Part shown: positions 56,359 to 64,000 of the stretch, piece by piece
How positions within the stretch are numbered: position 1 is the stretch's first letter
How the letters are laid out: every line of letters begins with the position of its first letter
Assembly: GCA_904846145.1 (NCBI GenBank)
Contig: CAJGZL010000001.1
Location: 2,356,001 to 2,420,000, forward strand
Length of the DNA: 64,000 nt
Origin: Psychrobacter immobilis
GTDB lineage: Bacteria > Pseudomonadota > Gammaproteobacteria > Pseudomonadales > Moraxellaceae
Direction: 5' to 3'
Position numbers and translations under genes: made by a program
Notes under the pieces: model-generated
Databases searched by the model: none
Seen by the model: the letters and a program-made list of their open reading frames with translations, nothing else
What the model was told of the DNA's origin: nothing

Positions 56359-56973
56359 CTATTTTACGCTTTTTCGGAAACTTTCTCGATCAAACAAATG
56401 CGTTTGATAGTCGAATAAAGGACGGCTAATAGCGCGTGGCAGCTCGATATCCATTTCCTCTAATCGCCAAAGCAGTGGCGCAAGTAGTACATCGCACCAA
56501 CCAAAGCTATCGGCCATAAAATAAGACTTATGTGCAAATAATGGCGATAAGGTAATCAGAGAGTCAGCAAGTTGTTTTTTAGCCAGTCCTGCTTGCGCTT
56601 TATTAAAACTATCAGGATGCATCAATAATCGTCTACCAAGTACCAACCAATCACGTTGAATGCGCCACGCCAGCTGACGAAACTGCGCGCGCTCTTGTGG
56701 CGTTTCAGGCAGTAGCTTATTGGCATGATAGCGCTCTTCTAAGTATTCAAAGATTACATTGATCTCATACAGCGCAATCTCACGCTGTTGTAGCACTGGC
56801 AAAGTATGATAAGGATTAAGCTCAGTCAAATCCTCTGGACGCTCAGAGTGCAGGCGTGATAGATAATAAGCCAGCTTTTTTTCTTCAAGTAATAGGCGCA
56901 CCACATGACTATCGTAGCCATCATCAGCATACAAAATCAGCTGACTACTCGGAATGTCATTCGCGTCGATCAT
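56359..56973 (-). CDS. sspA: Stringent starvation protein A
   Basis: GST-fold transcription factor that contacts RNA polymerase under starvation. Thioredoxin-like N domain (LILYADDGYDSHVVRLLLEEKKL) lacking the catalytic residues of true GSTs, and an all-helical C domain (YFMADSFGWCDVLLAPLLWRL). 204 aa, normal. It follows petC, as in most gammaproteobacteria. Confidence 0.93.
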   Translation of the reverse strand: MIDANDIPSSQLILYADDGYDSHVVRLLLEEKKLAYYLSRLHSERPEDLTELNPYHTLPVLQQREIALYEINVIFEYLEERYHANKLLPETPQERAQFRQLAWRIQRDWLVLGRRLLMHPDSFNKAQAGLAKKQLADSLITLSPLFAHKSYFMADSFGWCDVLLAPLLWRLEEMDIELPRAISRPLFDYQTHLFDRESFRKSVK

Positions 56974-57176
56974 AGCAGCCTAAAGGTAATGGTTAAGGCT
57001 GTCATCCTAAACCAAGGTAAGGGGTTTGGCAAGGTGTAAGCGTAATCCTACCTCGTCTATCGGCTTTAATGAGCAAAATCTTAATGTATAGCCATCAAAA
57101 AAGGCACTACCGAAGTAATGCCTCTTTGAATTTACAATAAAATCGACCATAAAACTAAATAGTCTATTAAATAAAG

Positions 57177-57893
57177 TTATTTAACATCTTTCCAGAACTC
57201 TTTATTTAGTAAGTAAACAGGGATCAATAATACTAATAAGAAAAGAATCACGAAAAATCCAATTACTTGACGGTCATGGCGGACAGGTTCTGCCATCCAA
57301 GCCATAAAGTTAACCAAGTCACCGACCTCAGATTCAAACTCTTCAGTACTCAAATCTTCTTGCAGATTATGCAATACATGAGGCATCGCTGCATTTTTTA
57401 GTACTAAGTTGTTAGCACCCCAAGGACGACTTGGATCTTCATAAAATGACAACAGGTAAGTATACACCCAGTCATCACCACGCAGACGAGTCTCAAGCGA
57501 TAGATCAGGAGGCGCTGCACCGAACCAAGAGGCTTGTACTTCAGGATCAATCTCAGCATTAATATGGTCACCGATTTGATCGGTGGTAACCATAAGATAC
57601 TTTTCGACAAGCTCTGGTGGAATCTCTAAGTCTTTGGCAATACGTGAATGACGAACATACTTAGCTGAGTGACACCCAGCACAGTAGTTCATAAACATTT
57701 TAGCGCCGTTCTGTAGTGAGCCTTTATTGGTAAAGTCGATAGGCGCTTCACTACAAGCTAACGCTTCAGTATGGCCTTCTGCATTGACGAAATCACCACA
57801 CTCACCACCGCCTTCTGCCATCGCATTACCAGCACTCAACATTAATGCTGCGCCTAAGCCTAGACCAGCTAGGGATTTAATTAAGGTGCTCAT
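57177..57893 (-). CDS. petC: Ubiquinol-cytochrome c reductase, cytochrome c1 subunit
   Basis: Periplasmic haem c subunit of complex III, anchored by a C-terminal helix. Signal peptide to about residue 26 (AMA), haem motif CAGCH at 71-75, the likely Met axial ligand in AMPHVL (about 168) and a hydrophobic anchor FFVILFLLVLLIPVYLL. Its ATG overlaps the petB stop (TAATG, 1 nt), with GGAGGT just before, so the two are translationally coupled. Confidence 0.95.
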   Translation of the reverse strand: MSTLIKSLAGLGLGAALMLSAGNAMAEGGGECGDFVNAEGHTEALACSEAPIDFTNKGSLQNGAKMFMNYCAGCHSAKYVRHSRIAKDLEIPPELVEKYLMVTTDQIGDHINAEIDPEVQASWFGAAPPDLSLETRLRGDDWVYTYLLSFYEDPSRPWGANNLVLKNAAMPHVLHNLQEDLSTEEFESEVGDLVNFMAWMAEPVRHDRQVIGFFVILFLLVLLIPVYLLNKEFWKDVK

Positions 57894-59119
57894 TAGTGAC
57901 CTCCGGTAACGCGTTCTGGTGGCTGTTTACACGTCTCAATAGAAGTATAAAACGGCATCAATAAGAAGAATAAGAAATACAAGACCGTGAATATCCGAGC
58001 CATAATCGTTGCAGTAGGCGTTGCAGGAGTCGCACCTAAATAGCCTAGCACCACAAAGCTAATAGCAAATATCGTCAAGGCAATCTTAGATAATATACCT
58101 TTGTAGCGCATAGAGCGTACAGGAGATCTATCTAACCACGGTATCAAGAACAGCACAGCAATCGCACCGCCCATAGCCACAACACCTAGGAGCTTATCAG
58201 GAACCGCACGAAGAATGGCATAAAACGGGGTGTAGTACCATACTGGTGCAATATGTGCCGGTGTTTTTAGAGCGTTTGCCGCCTCAAAGTTTGGTGGCTC
58301 TAAGAAAAATCCGCCGCCCTCTGGGAAGAAGAACACTACTGCAAAGAAGCAAATAAAGAATACGACAATACCGATCATATCGTGCACAGTGTAATACGGA
58401 TGGAATTCGATACCATCTAAAGGCACACCGTTTTTATCTTTTAGCTTCTTAATATCAATACCATCTGGGTTGTTCGATCCCACATGATGCAAAGCTACTA
58501 GATGCATAAAGACTAAACCGACTAATACTAGCGGAATAGCGACAACGTGAAGAGCAAAGAAGCGGTTGAGTGTGATACCTGAGATAATATAATCACCACG
58601 TACCCATTCAGCTAGGCCATCACCGATGACAGGCAAAGCAGCAGGAAGGTTCAAAATAACCTGTGCGCCCCAAAATGACATGTTACCCCAAGGTAGTAGG
58701 TAACCGAAGAAACCTTCCGCCATTAAGGCTAGATAAATACCCATACCGATGAGCCAAATAAGCTCTCGCGGTTTTTGGTAAGAGCCGTATAGCAAGGCAC
58801 GGAACATGTGCAAATAAATCACGACAAAGAACGCCGAGGCACCCGTTGAGTGCATATAACGGATCAGCCAACCGCCTTTGACATCACGCATGATGTATTC
58901 AACTGACGCAAAAGCACCTTCAGCACTTGGGTTGTACATCATCGTAAGCCAAATACCAGTCACTAGCTGATTGACCAATACCACCATAGACAGTACGCCA
59001 AAGAAGTACCAAAAGTTGAAGTTCTTTGGTGCATAATACTTTGACATATGGTATTCATAGGTTTCAGTCGCTGGAAAACGCGCGTCCACCCAATGCATAA
59101 GTTTTTTGCCAATACTCAT
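57893..59119 (-). CDS. petB: Ubiquinol-cytochrome c reductase, cytochrome b subunit
   Basis: Eight-helix dihaem core of complex III. Conserved GYLLPWGNMSFWGAQVI, haem ligands in the helices with RYMHSTGASAFF and RFFALHVVAIP, and the Qo motif PVWYYTPFYAILRAVPDK (PVWY replaces PEWY, common in this clade). The start is the ATG at 59119, with GGGGAGGC upstream inside the end of petA; 408 aa. Second gene of petABC. Confidence 0.95.
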   Translation of the reverse strand: MSIGKKLMHWVDARFPATETYEYHMSKYYAPKNFNFWYFFGVLSMVVLVNQLVTGIWLTMMYNPSAEGAFASVEYIMRDVKGGWLIRYMHSTGASAFFVVIYLHMFRALLYGSYQKPRELIWLIGMGIYLALMAEGFFGYLLPWGNMSFWGAQVILNLPAALPVIGDGLAEWVRGDYIISGITLNRFFALHVVAIPLVLVGLVFMHLVALHHVGSNNPDGIDIKKLKDKNGVPLDGIEFHPYYTVHDMIGIVVFFICFFAVVFFFPEGGGFFLEPPNFEAANALKTPAHIAPVWYYTPFYAILRAVPDKLLGVVAMGGAIAVLFLIPWLDRSPVRSMRYKGILSKIALTIFAISFVVLGYLGATPATPTATIMARIFTVLYFLFFLLMPFYTSIETCKQPPERVTGGH

Positions 59120-59120
59120 A

Positions 59121-59705
59121 CTAAGCCTCCCCAATCGTCAAGATGCTACCATCCATATTGTAATCTGGGATAGGTAAGTTAAGTGGTGCTGGAACACCAC
59201 TATAAACCCGACCCGATAAATCGTATTTGGATCCGTGACAAGGGCAGAAAAATCCACCGTACCAATCGTTACCACCAAGATCAGCCGCACCTACATCAGG
59301 GCGATAGTTCGGTGCACAGCCTAAGTGCGTACACACGCCTTCAACCACCAATATTGATGGTTCAAGTGAGCGTGTAATATTTTTGGTATATTCAGGCTGC
59401 AGTGAGGCATCAGAATCAGGATCAGCTAACAAAGGCTTGACTGATTCCAAAGTACCTAGCATCTCCTCTGTGCGTTTAACCACAAAGATAGGCTTACCTC
59501 GATACTTGATGACGATCATTTGACCTTCTTCGACAGAACTTATATCTTGAGTTACCGCCGCTCCAGCGGCTTCTGCTTTGGCACTTGGATACCAAGAGCG
59601 CACAAAAGGAGTCGCAACAGCTGCGACTCCAGCTGCGCCAATTGCGGCAGTTGAGGCAATAAGAACTCTACGGCGTTGTACATTAACGCCTTCGGCTTGG
59701 CTCAT
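59121..59705 (-). CDS. petA: Ubiquinol-cytochrome c reductase, Rieske iron-sulfur subunit
   Basis: [2Fe-2S] subunit of complex III. A Tat-style N-terminus with RRR and the hydrophobic helix IASTAAIGAAGVAAVATP anchors it in the membrane. The cluster is bound by CTHLGC and CPCHGS, followed by the Rieske loop GVPAPLNLP. 194 aa. First gene of petABC; its stop lies 1 bp ahead of the petB start. Confidence 0.96.
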   Translation of the reverse strand: MSQAEGVNVQRRRVLIASTAAIGAAGVAAVATPFVRSWYPSAKAEAAGAAVTQDISSVEEGQMIVIKYRGKPIFVVKRTEEMLGTLESVKPLLADPDSDASLQPEYTKNITRSLEPSILVVEGVCTHLGCAPNYRPDVGAADLGGNDWYGGFFCPCHGSKYDLSGRVYSGVPAPLNLPIPDYNMDGSILTIGEA

Positions 59706-60265
59706 TTGTACTTTCTCCAGGTGAATGAAATGGGATTATCCCACACTGGGTTTTATGGCTTTAAGATAAACGATATAAACGCCACATTGGCTATGCCTAA
59801 TCTTGCTAATTGTTGCTATTCTAAGCTATTTCGGACATAAAATAAATTATTGTGTTAAAAATAAAGCAGTCTTAATAGACTACACTGTGCTTTTGAACAT
59901 TATAAAAGCGCTTTTGTACCCTTTATGAGTTTTCGAAAGCCTAACATAGTCGATTAAGATAGAGTTAATCACCTTATAAGTTATAAGGATATTTAGTAAC
60001 AGCGAATGATACTAGAAATGACGACAATGTTCACTAACTTTCCATATAATTGCGTAAGCTTGACGAATAAAAAGTTACCGAAGCTTATCTTTATTTCATC
60101 CTTTTTGCTATAACCATAATAGTGGCAAACTCCCGAAGTTTAAACGTTATAAATGGAAGATGTTGTTCAATTAGCATCCCTTTAAACTAAAAGTTTGCAA
60201 TGCTAATGACCCATAGTTGCGACATCGTAATCGCAACAACAGACCCTAATTATGATTGCAGCCAT
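59706..60265. other. Promoter region of petABC and downstream flank of uup
   Basis: 560 bp, AT-rich, no gene. Contains a hairpin of ATTAGCAT (from 60168) with ATGCTAAT (to 60207), and GTTGCGA-N8-TCGCAAC at 60216-60237; neither is followed by a convincing T run on the minus strand, so the uup terminator is not certain. The petA promoter could not be placed. Confidence 0.4.
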
Positions 60266-62206
60266 TTAGCTCTCAAGCGATTCCCAACGTTCAAGTTTAC
60301 TCATCATTTCATCTTCAATAACTTGTAAACGTTCACTAGCTACGGTTGCGGCATCAAAGTCCTGTATAAACCATGAGCCGTCAGCTAATTGCTCTTGTAG
60401 CTGAGCTTGTTCCGCTTCTAGATCAGCGATCTCTTTGGGTAAGTTATCAAGCTCACGCTGATCATTGAAGTTAAGCTTTTTGCTCGCCTTATTAGCTTTG
60501 GCTGCTGTAGCTACTTTGTTTGTAGGCTTGGCTTTGCTCTCACCGTTATTCGCTTTAGCAGCTTTGGTTGCTTGCATACGGTTTTTTTGTATCAAATACT
60601 CTTGATAGCCGCCAACATATTCATCGACTATGCCTTTACCGTCTGCATCTTTATCAAATACCCAAGTGGAGGTGACCACATTATCCATAAAGGAGCGATC
60701 ATGGCTAATCAATATAATAGTACCGTTGAAGCTGGCGACAGACTCCTCTAACAGCTCAAGAGTCGCCATATCCAAGTCATTGGTTGGCTCATCGAGGATT
60801 AATATATTAGCAGGCTTGAGTAGTTGCTTGGCTAGCAATACTCGATTGCGCTCACCACCTGACAGGGCCTTGACCGGGGTACGCGCGCGCTCTGGGGCAA
60901 ATAGGAAGTCTTGTAAATAGCTCATAATATGAGTTCTGCGGCCACCAACGTCTACAAAGTCTGAACCTTCTGAGACGTTTTGCGCCACGCTTGCCTCAAG
61001 ATCTAGCTGATCGCGCAATTGATCAAAAAACGCAATCTTCAAGTTAGTTCCTAGCTCAACTTTACCGCTTTGCGTCACTTCATCATCAGACATATCGAGC
61101 AGAGCTTTGATTAAAGTGGTTTTGCCTGCACCGTTTGGCCCGATAATACCAATTTTATCGCCGCGCATAATAGTGGTGCTAAAGTTATCAACCAATACAT
61201 TACCGTCATATTCAAGATGCAAGTCTTTGACTTTACAGACCAGCTTACCGCTTTTTTCACCAGTATCCATGGTGATATTGACATTGCCGACTTGCTCACG
61301 ACGTCCGCCACGCTCTTCACGTAATGCTTTTAGTTCACGCACGCGTCCCTCATTACGGGTACGGCGGGCTTTGATACCTTGACGAATCCAGACTTCTTCT
61401 TGCGCTAGTTTTTTATCAAAGTTGGCATTGTTTTTCTCTTCAGCCAATAGCTGTAGCTCTTTTAGCTCTTGATAGCGGGCATAACCCCCTTCACCTTGAG
61501 TCACATCATAGCTAGTCAGTAGCCCGCGATCTAATTCAACGATACGCGTCGCCAGTTTATTAACAAAGGCTCTATCATGGGTGACGAATAGTAAAGTCAA
61601 ACCTTGCCATTCTAACAAAAAGCGCTCAAGCCACTCAATACTATCCACGTCCAAGTGGTTAGTCGGCTCATCGAGCAGTAATACATCAGGCTTTGTCACC
61701 AGCGATCTTGCCAGTAACACCCGACGCTTACGTCCGCCTGATAGTGACGATAAGTCATCGTTAGGATCTAAGCCCATGGTAGTGATTAATCGGGTTGCTT
61801 CACGTTCCAAATCCCAACCGTGCACCGCATCAATATCGTGTTGCAAAGTCGCCATGCGCTCACAAGCATCCATATCGCCATCAGCACATAGATCCGTCTG
61901 CTCATTGTACTTAATCAGCAAATCCGCGGTACGGCGACTACCACCCATAACGATATCTAATATGCGACCACTGGTTTCAGGGACGTCTTGCTCAAGCATA
62001 GCGATGCTCACACTGCTACTAGTGATAACCTCACCGCTATCTGGCTGAATATCGTCATTGATAAGCTTAAATAAAGTGGATTTGCCTTCACCATTACGAC
62101 CGATTAAACACACACGCTCACCCGCGTCAATGCTAAAATCAATGCCGTCAAGAACAGGAGCCACGCCAAAAGCGAGATGAATATCTTTTAAATGTATCAG
62201 TGCCAT
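60266..62206 (-). CDS. uup: ABC-F family ATPase (Uup type)
   Basis: Duplicated cytosolic ABC ATPase without membrane domains; ABC-F proteins act on ribosomes, and Uup also affects DNA junctions and transposon excision. Two Walker A motifs (GRNGEGKST and GPNGAGKTT), two signatures (LSGGRKRRVLLARSL and LSGGERNRVLLAKQL), two Walker B (VLLLDEPTNHLD and ILILDEPTNDLD), linker helices between them and a C-terminal charged coiled coil (LPKEIADLEAEQAQLQEQ) characteristic of Uup. 646 aa. Confidence 0.93.
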   Translation of the reverse strand: MALIHLKDIHLAFGVAPVLDGIDFSIDAGERVCLIGRNGEGKSTLFKLINDDIQPDSGEVITSSSVSIAMLEQDVPETSGRILDIVMGGSRRTADLLIKYNEQTDLCADGDMDACERMATLQHDIDAVHGWDLEREATRLITTMGLDPNDDLSSLSGGRKRRVLLARSLVTKPDVLLLDEPTNHLDVDSIEWLERFLLEWQGLTLLFVTHDRAFVNKLATRIVELDRGLLTSYDVTQGEGGYARYQELKELQLLAEEKNNANFDKKLAQEEVWIRQGIKARRTRNEGRVRELKALREERGGRREQVGNVNITMDTGEKSGKLVCKVKDLHLEYDGNVLVDNFSTTIMRGDKIGIIGPNGAGKTTLIKALLDMSDDEVTQSGKVELGTNLKIAFFDQLRDQLDLEASVAQNVSEGSDFVDVGGRRTHIMSYLQDFLFAPERARTPVKALSGGERNRVLLAKQLLKPANILILDEPTNDLDMATLELLEESVASFNGTIILISHDRSFMDNVVTSTWVFDKDADGKGIVDEYVGGYQEYLIQKNRMQATKAAKANNGESKAKPTNKVATAAKANKASKKLNFNDQRELDNLPKEIADLEAEQAQLQEQLADGSWFIQDFDAATVASERLQVIEDEMMSKLERWESLES

Positions 62207-62468
62207 AAATTGTCTTATGCTTGTGTTGAGTAAAAAGTTATTGAGTAAAAATTTTTGGTCAAAATAGAGTAGATAGTGATAGCCGTTTTAGCAAAATAAT
62301 AGCTATCGCTAAAGCGCTCGCATTATAACATGACCTCAGCTGACTTTGACGTAATGCCAAAAACTTTATCCTTATCACTATTTTTATTACTACAAAGCAG
62401 GATAATAAAAACTCTCATCCCATGGGTTCTATCATCATATAAGTATTATAACCATTATCGAGAACACT

Positions 62469-62741
62469 ATGAATAAAGCAATCGTGCCGCCTACAACCGA
62501 TACCAAGCTGCAAAACCAGCCCCAAGCCGAACTCAGTGAGCAAATGATTGAGCTACAAATGAGTATGGCCCATCTTGAGATGACCGTAGAGCGACTGGAT
62601 CACGTTATTACCCAGCAGGATAAACATATTCGAGATCTACAACGACAGCTGCAACTGGTCTATAAACAAATTGAGGGTCAAAGTGCTGATGAAGGTATTG
62701 CGCCGTTTGATGTCATGGCTGATAGACCACCGCACTACTAA
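62469..62741 (+). CDS. slyX: SlyX family protein
   Basis: 90-aa coiled-coil protein (ELSEQMIELQMSMAHLEMTVERLDHVITQQDKHIRDLQRQLQLVYKQI) ending with the family signature RPPHY. Function unknown; conserved across gammaproteobacteria. Divergent from uup. Confidence 0.9.
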   Translation: MNKAIVPPTTDTKLQNQPQAELSEQMIELQMSMAHLEMTVERLDHVITQQDKHIRDLQRQLQLVYKQIEGQSADEGIAPFDVMADRPPHY

Positions 62742-63026
62742 CAGCAGAGTAGGCAAGAGTAAAATAGGTAACAGCAGAGTAGGTAATAGAATAGATACTG
62801 TGTTATCAGTCGATATCTATTTGTCAGATAGACAGTTATCTCATGACTGATTAGTCATAATATGGAAATAGTGTACTTTTGTAGTTGTTTTACGCTGTAA
62901 AAGCCATTAACATCCTTCGGTTATAATGCTGCTCTGTTACCACATGTTGGAGTAGGGTGCTAATTAGGGTGTTCAAGAATCATTTTGGGGATTACATTGA
63001 AAACTATTATACAGAACGCTTTTCCG

Positions 63027-64000
63027 ATGAAAAATCTTGTTATGGCTATCGCCGCTTTTTCTATCGCTAGCACGGCTAATGCTGCGGGTCTTGATCGCTC
63101 AGGTCAAGATATCACTGCCTTTTTACAAGATGGCTTGTATGCCGAGGCCAGCTATACTTATCTAGATGCTGACGTAACAGGTAACGATGCCTCAGGCAAT
63201 AATATTGATGATATCGCTGAGTCTTATGACTTTTTTCGTTATGGAGTAAAAGCGGATATCAACGACACCTTTAGTATAGGCGTGCTCTATGATGAGCCGT
63301 TTGGCGCAGCAGCCGACTATCAAGGCGATAGTAATTTTGTCGATAAAAATCCTGCCTCACCTAGAAATGGCGAAGGGACTAACGTTGAAGTGCGTACTGA
63401 AAGTATCACTGGTATCCTTGGCGCAAAACTTGGTGCCAATAAAAACTTCCAAGTATATGGTGGTCCAGTACCCAACGTGTCCAAGCGGATGTCAAGTTGC
63501 GCGGTACAGCTTATGAAGCAGCTAACGGCTATACGACTCATATTAGTGCCGATCAGGACTATGGTTGGCTAGCTGGTATAGCGTATAGCAAGCCTGAAAT
63601 AGCATTACAAGCCGCTTTAACTTATCGTTCTGAGATTGAGCATACCTCGCAAGCTTTTGAACAATATCCTGCGGTAGCTGCATTGCCTAGATTTGGCGCT
63701 CGAAGTAGTGATATTGAAATTACTACCCCTGAGTCAGTTAACTTTGATTTTCAGACGGGTATTAACCCAACTATGCTCGCCACTGCAAAAGTGCGCTAGG
63801 TACCTTGGAGTGACTTTGCTATTGTACCGTCACTATATAATGATGTTAGTAACCTGCGCACTGAATTTCAGCCCGATGGCTTGCCGTTAGTAAGCTATGA
63901 TAAAGACCAATGGGTAGTGGAATTAGGTCTTGCTAAGCGTCTGACGCCAGCATTAGCAGTAACGGGTAATATTGGCTGGGATAGCGGTGCTGGCGATCCA
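63027..64000 (+). pseudogene. FadL/OmpP1-type outer-membrane porin, broken and cut by the window end
   Basis: Long-chain fatty acid/hydrocarbon transport porin. Signal peptide MKNLVMAIAAFSIASTANA, then the hatch and first strands (GLDRSGQDITAFLQDGLYAEASYTYLDADVTG, DTFSIGVLYDEPFGAAADY). The frame is lost near 63465 after NFQVYGGPV, where one base is missing in the C run, and continues as QRVQADVKLRGTAYEAANGY. A TAG at 63797 then interrupts KVR-stop-VPWSDFAIVPSLYND, probably a Tyr codon. The frame stays open to the window end. Two independent lesions make this a pseudogene rather than an assembly error. Confidence 0.85.

Overview
The window looks like a chromosomal segment of a Psychrobacter-type gammaproteobacterium (Moraxellaceae). 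Grounds: AT-leaning, GCTA-rich codon usage; PilS/PilR and GacA-type regulators; the petABC-sspAB block; XRE-linked AlaA; a tandem pair of Moraxellaceae-type 'YFLTQLYGG' proteins. The species is inference; no rRNA is present.

Layout. 1-18 kb is mostly housekeeping: ruvC, fxsA, a 6S RNA gene on the minus strand (1608-1803), gpmI, a CtpA-type protease, pilSR, gacA, the PBP7 endopeptidase pbpG, thiE, a DksA-like zinc finger protein, pgk, an Ala-rich lipoprotein, fba and ruvAB. 18-24 kb carries the ubiquinone genes ubiE-ubiJ-ubiB (minus), two tandem paralogues of unknown function, and a complete IS982-family element with 16-bp terminal repeats and a 7-bp target duplication. 25-32 kb holds polyphosphate:AMP phosphotransferase and a PiT phosphate transporter, then an unusual XRE-HTH/AlaA aminotransferase fusion with two 17-bp palindromes upstream, msrB, a glutathione peroxidase and tRNA-Val/tRNA-Asp.

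32-38 kb is accessory and decayed: a filamentous-haemagglutinin remnant, a DUF4031 gene, two envelope proteins, a very short YadA-type adhesin, and a graveyard of c-type cytochrome pseudogenes (tsdA-like and a dehydrogenase-cytochrome fragment) ending in the last part of a LuxR/FixJ-type regulator. 38-43 kb encodes an ABC importer of the ABC_sub_bind type with two substrate-binding lipoproteins. metG follows.

45.7-51.5 kb is a ketone-body (3-hydroxybutyrate) utilisation cluster: a GntP permease (frameshifted), scoA, scoB, and two copies of 3-hydroxybutyrate dehydrogenase, of which the first has a 1-bp deletion and the second is intact. A 5'-truncated mgtE, apbC/mrp, a DUF2804 protein, dcd, sspB-sspA, the cytochrome bc1 operon petABC, the ABC-F ATPase uup and slyX follow. 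The window ends inside a FadL-type porin gene broken by a frameshift and a nonsense codon.

The number of broken genes (GntP, hbd copy 1, mgtE, tsdA, FHA, LuxR, FadL) beside intact housekeeping genes suggests ongoing loss of catabolic and surface functions. The most novel-looking items are the XRE-AlaA fusion with its internal ribosome binding site and candidate operators, the perfect 15-bp palindrome before pit, and the 21-bp periodic repeats before the mini-adhesin.
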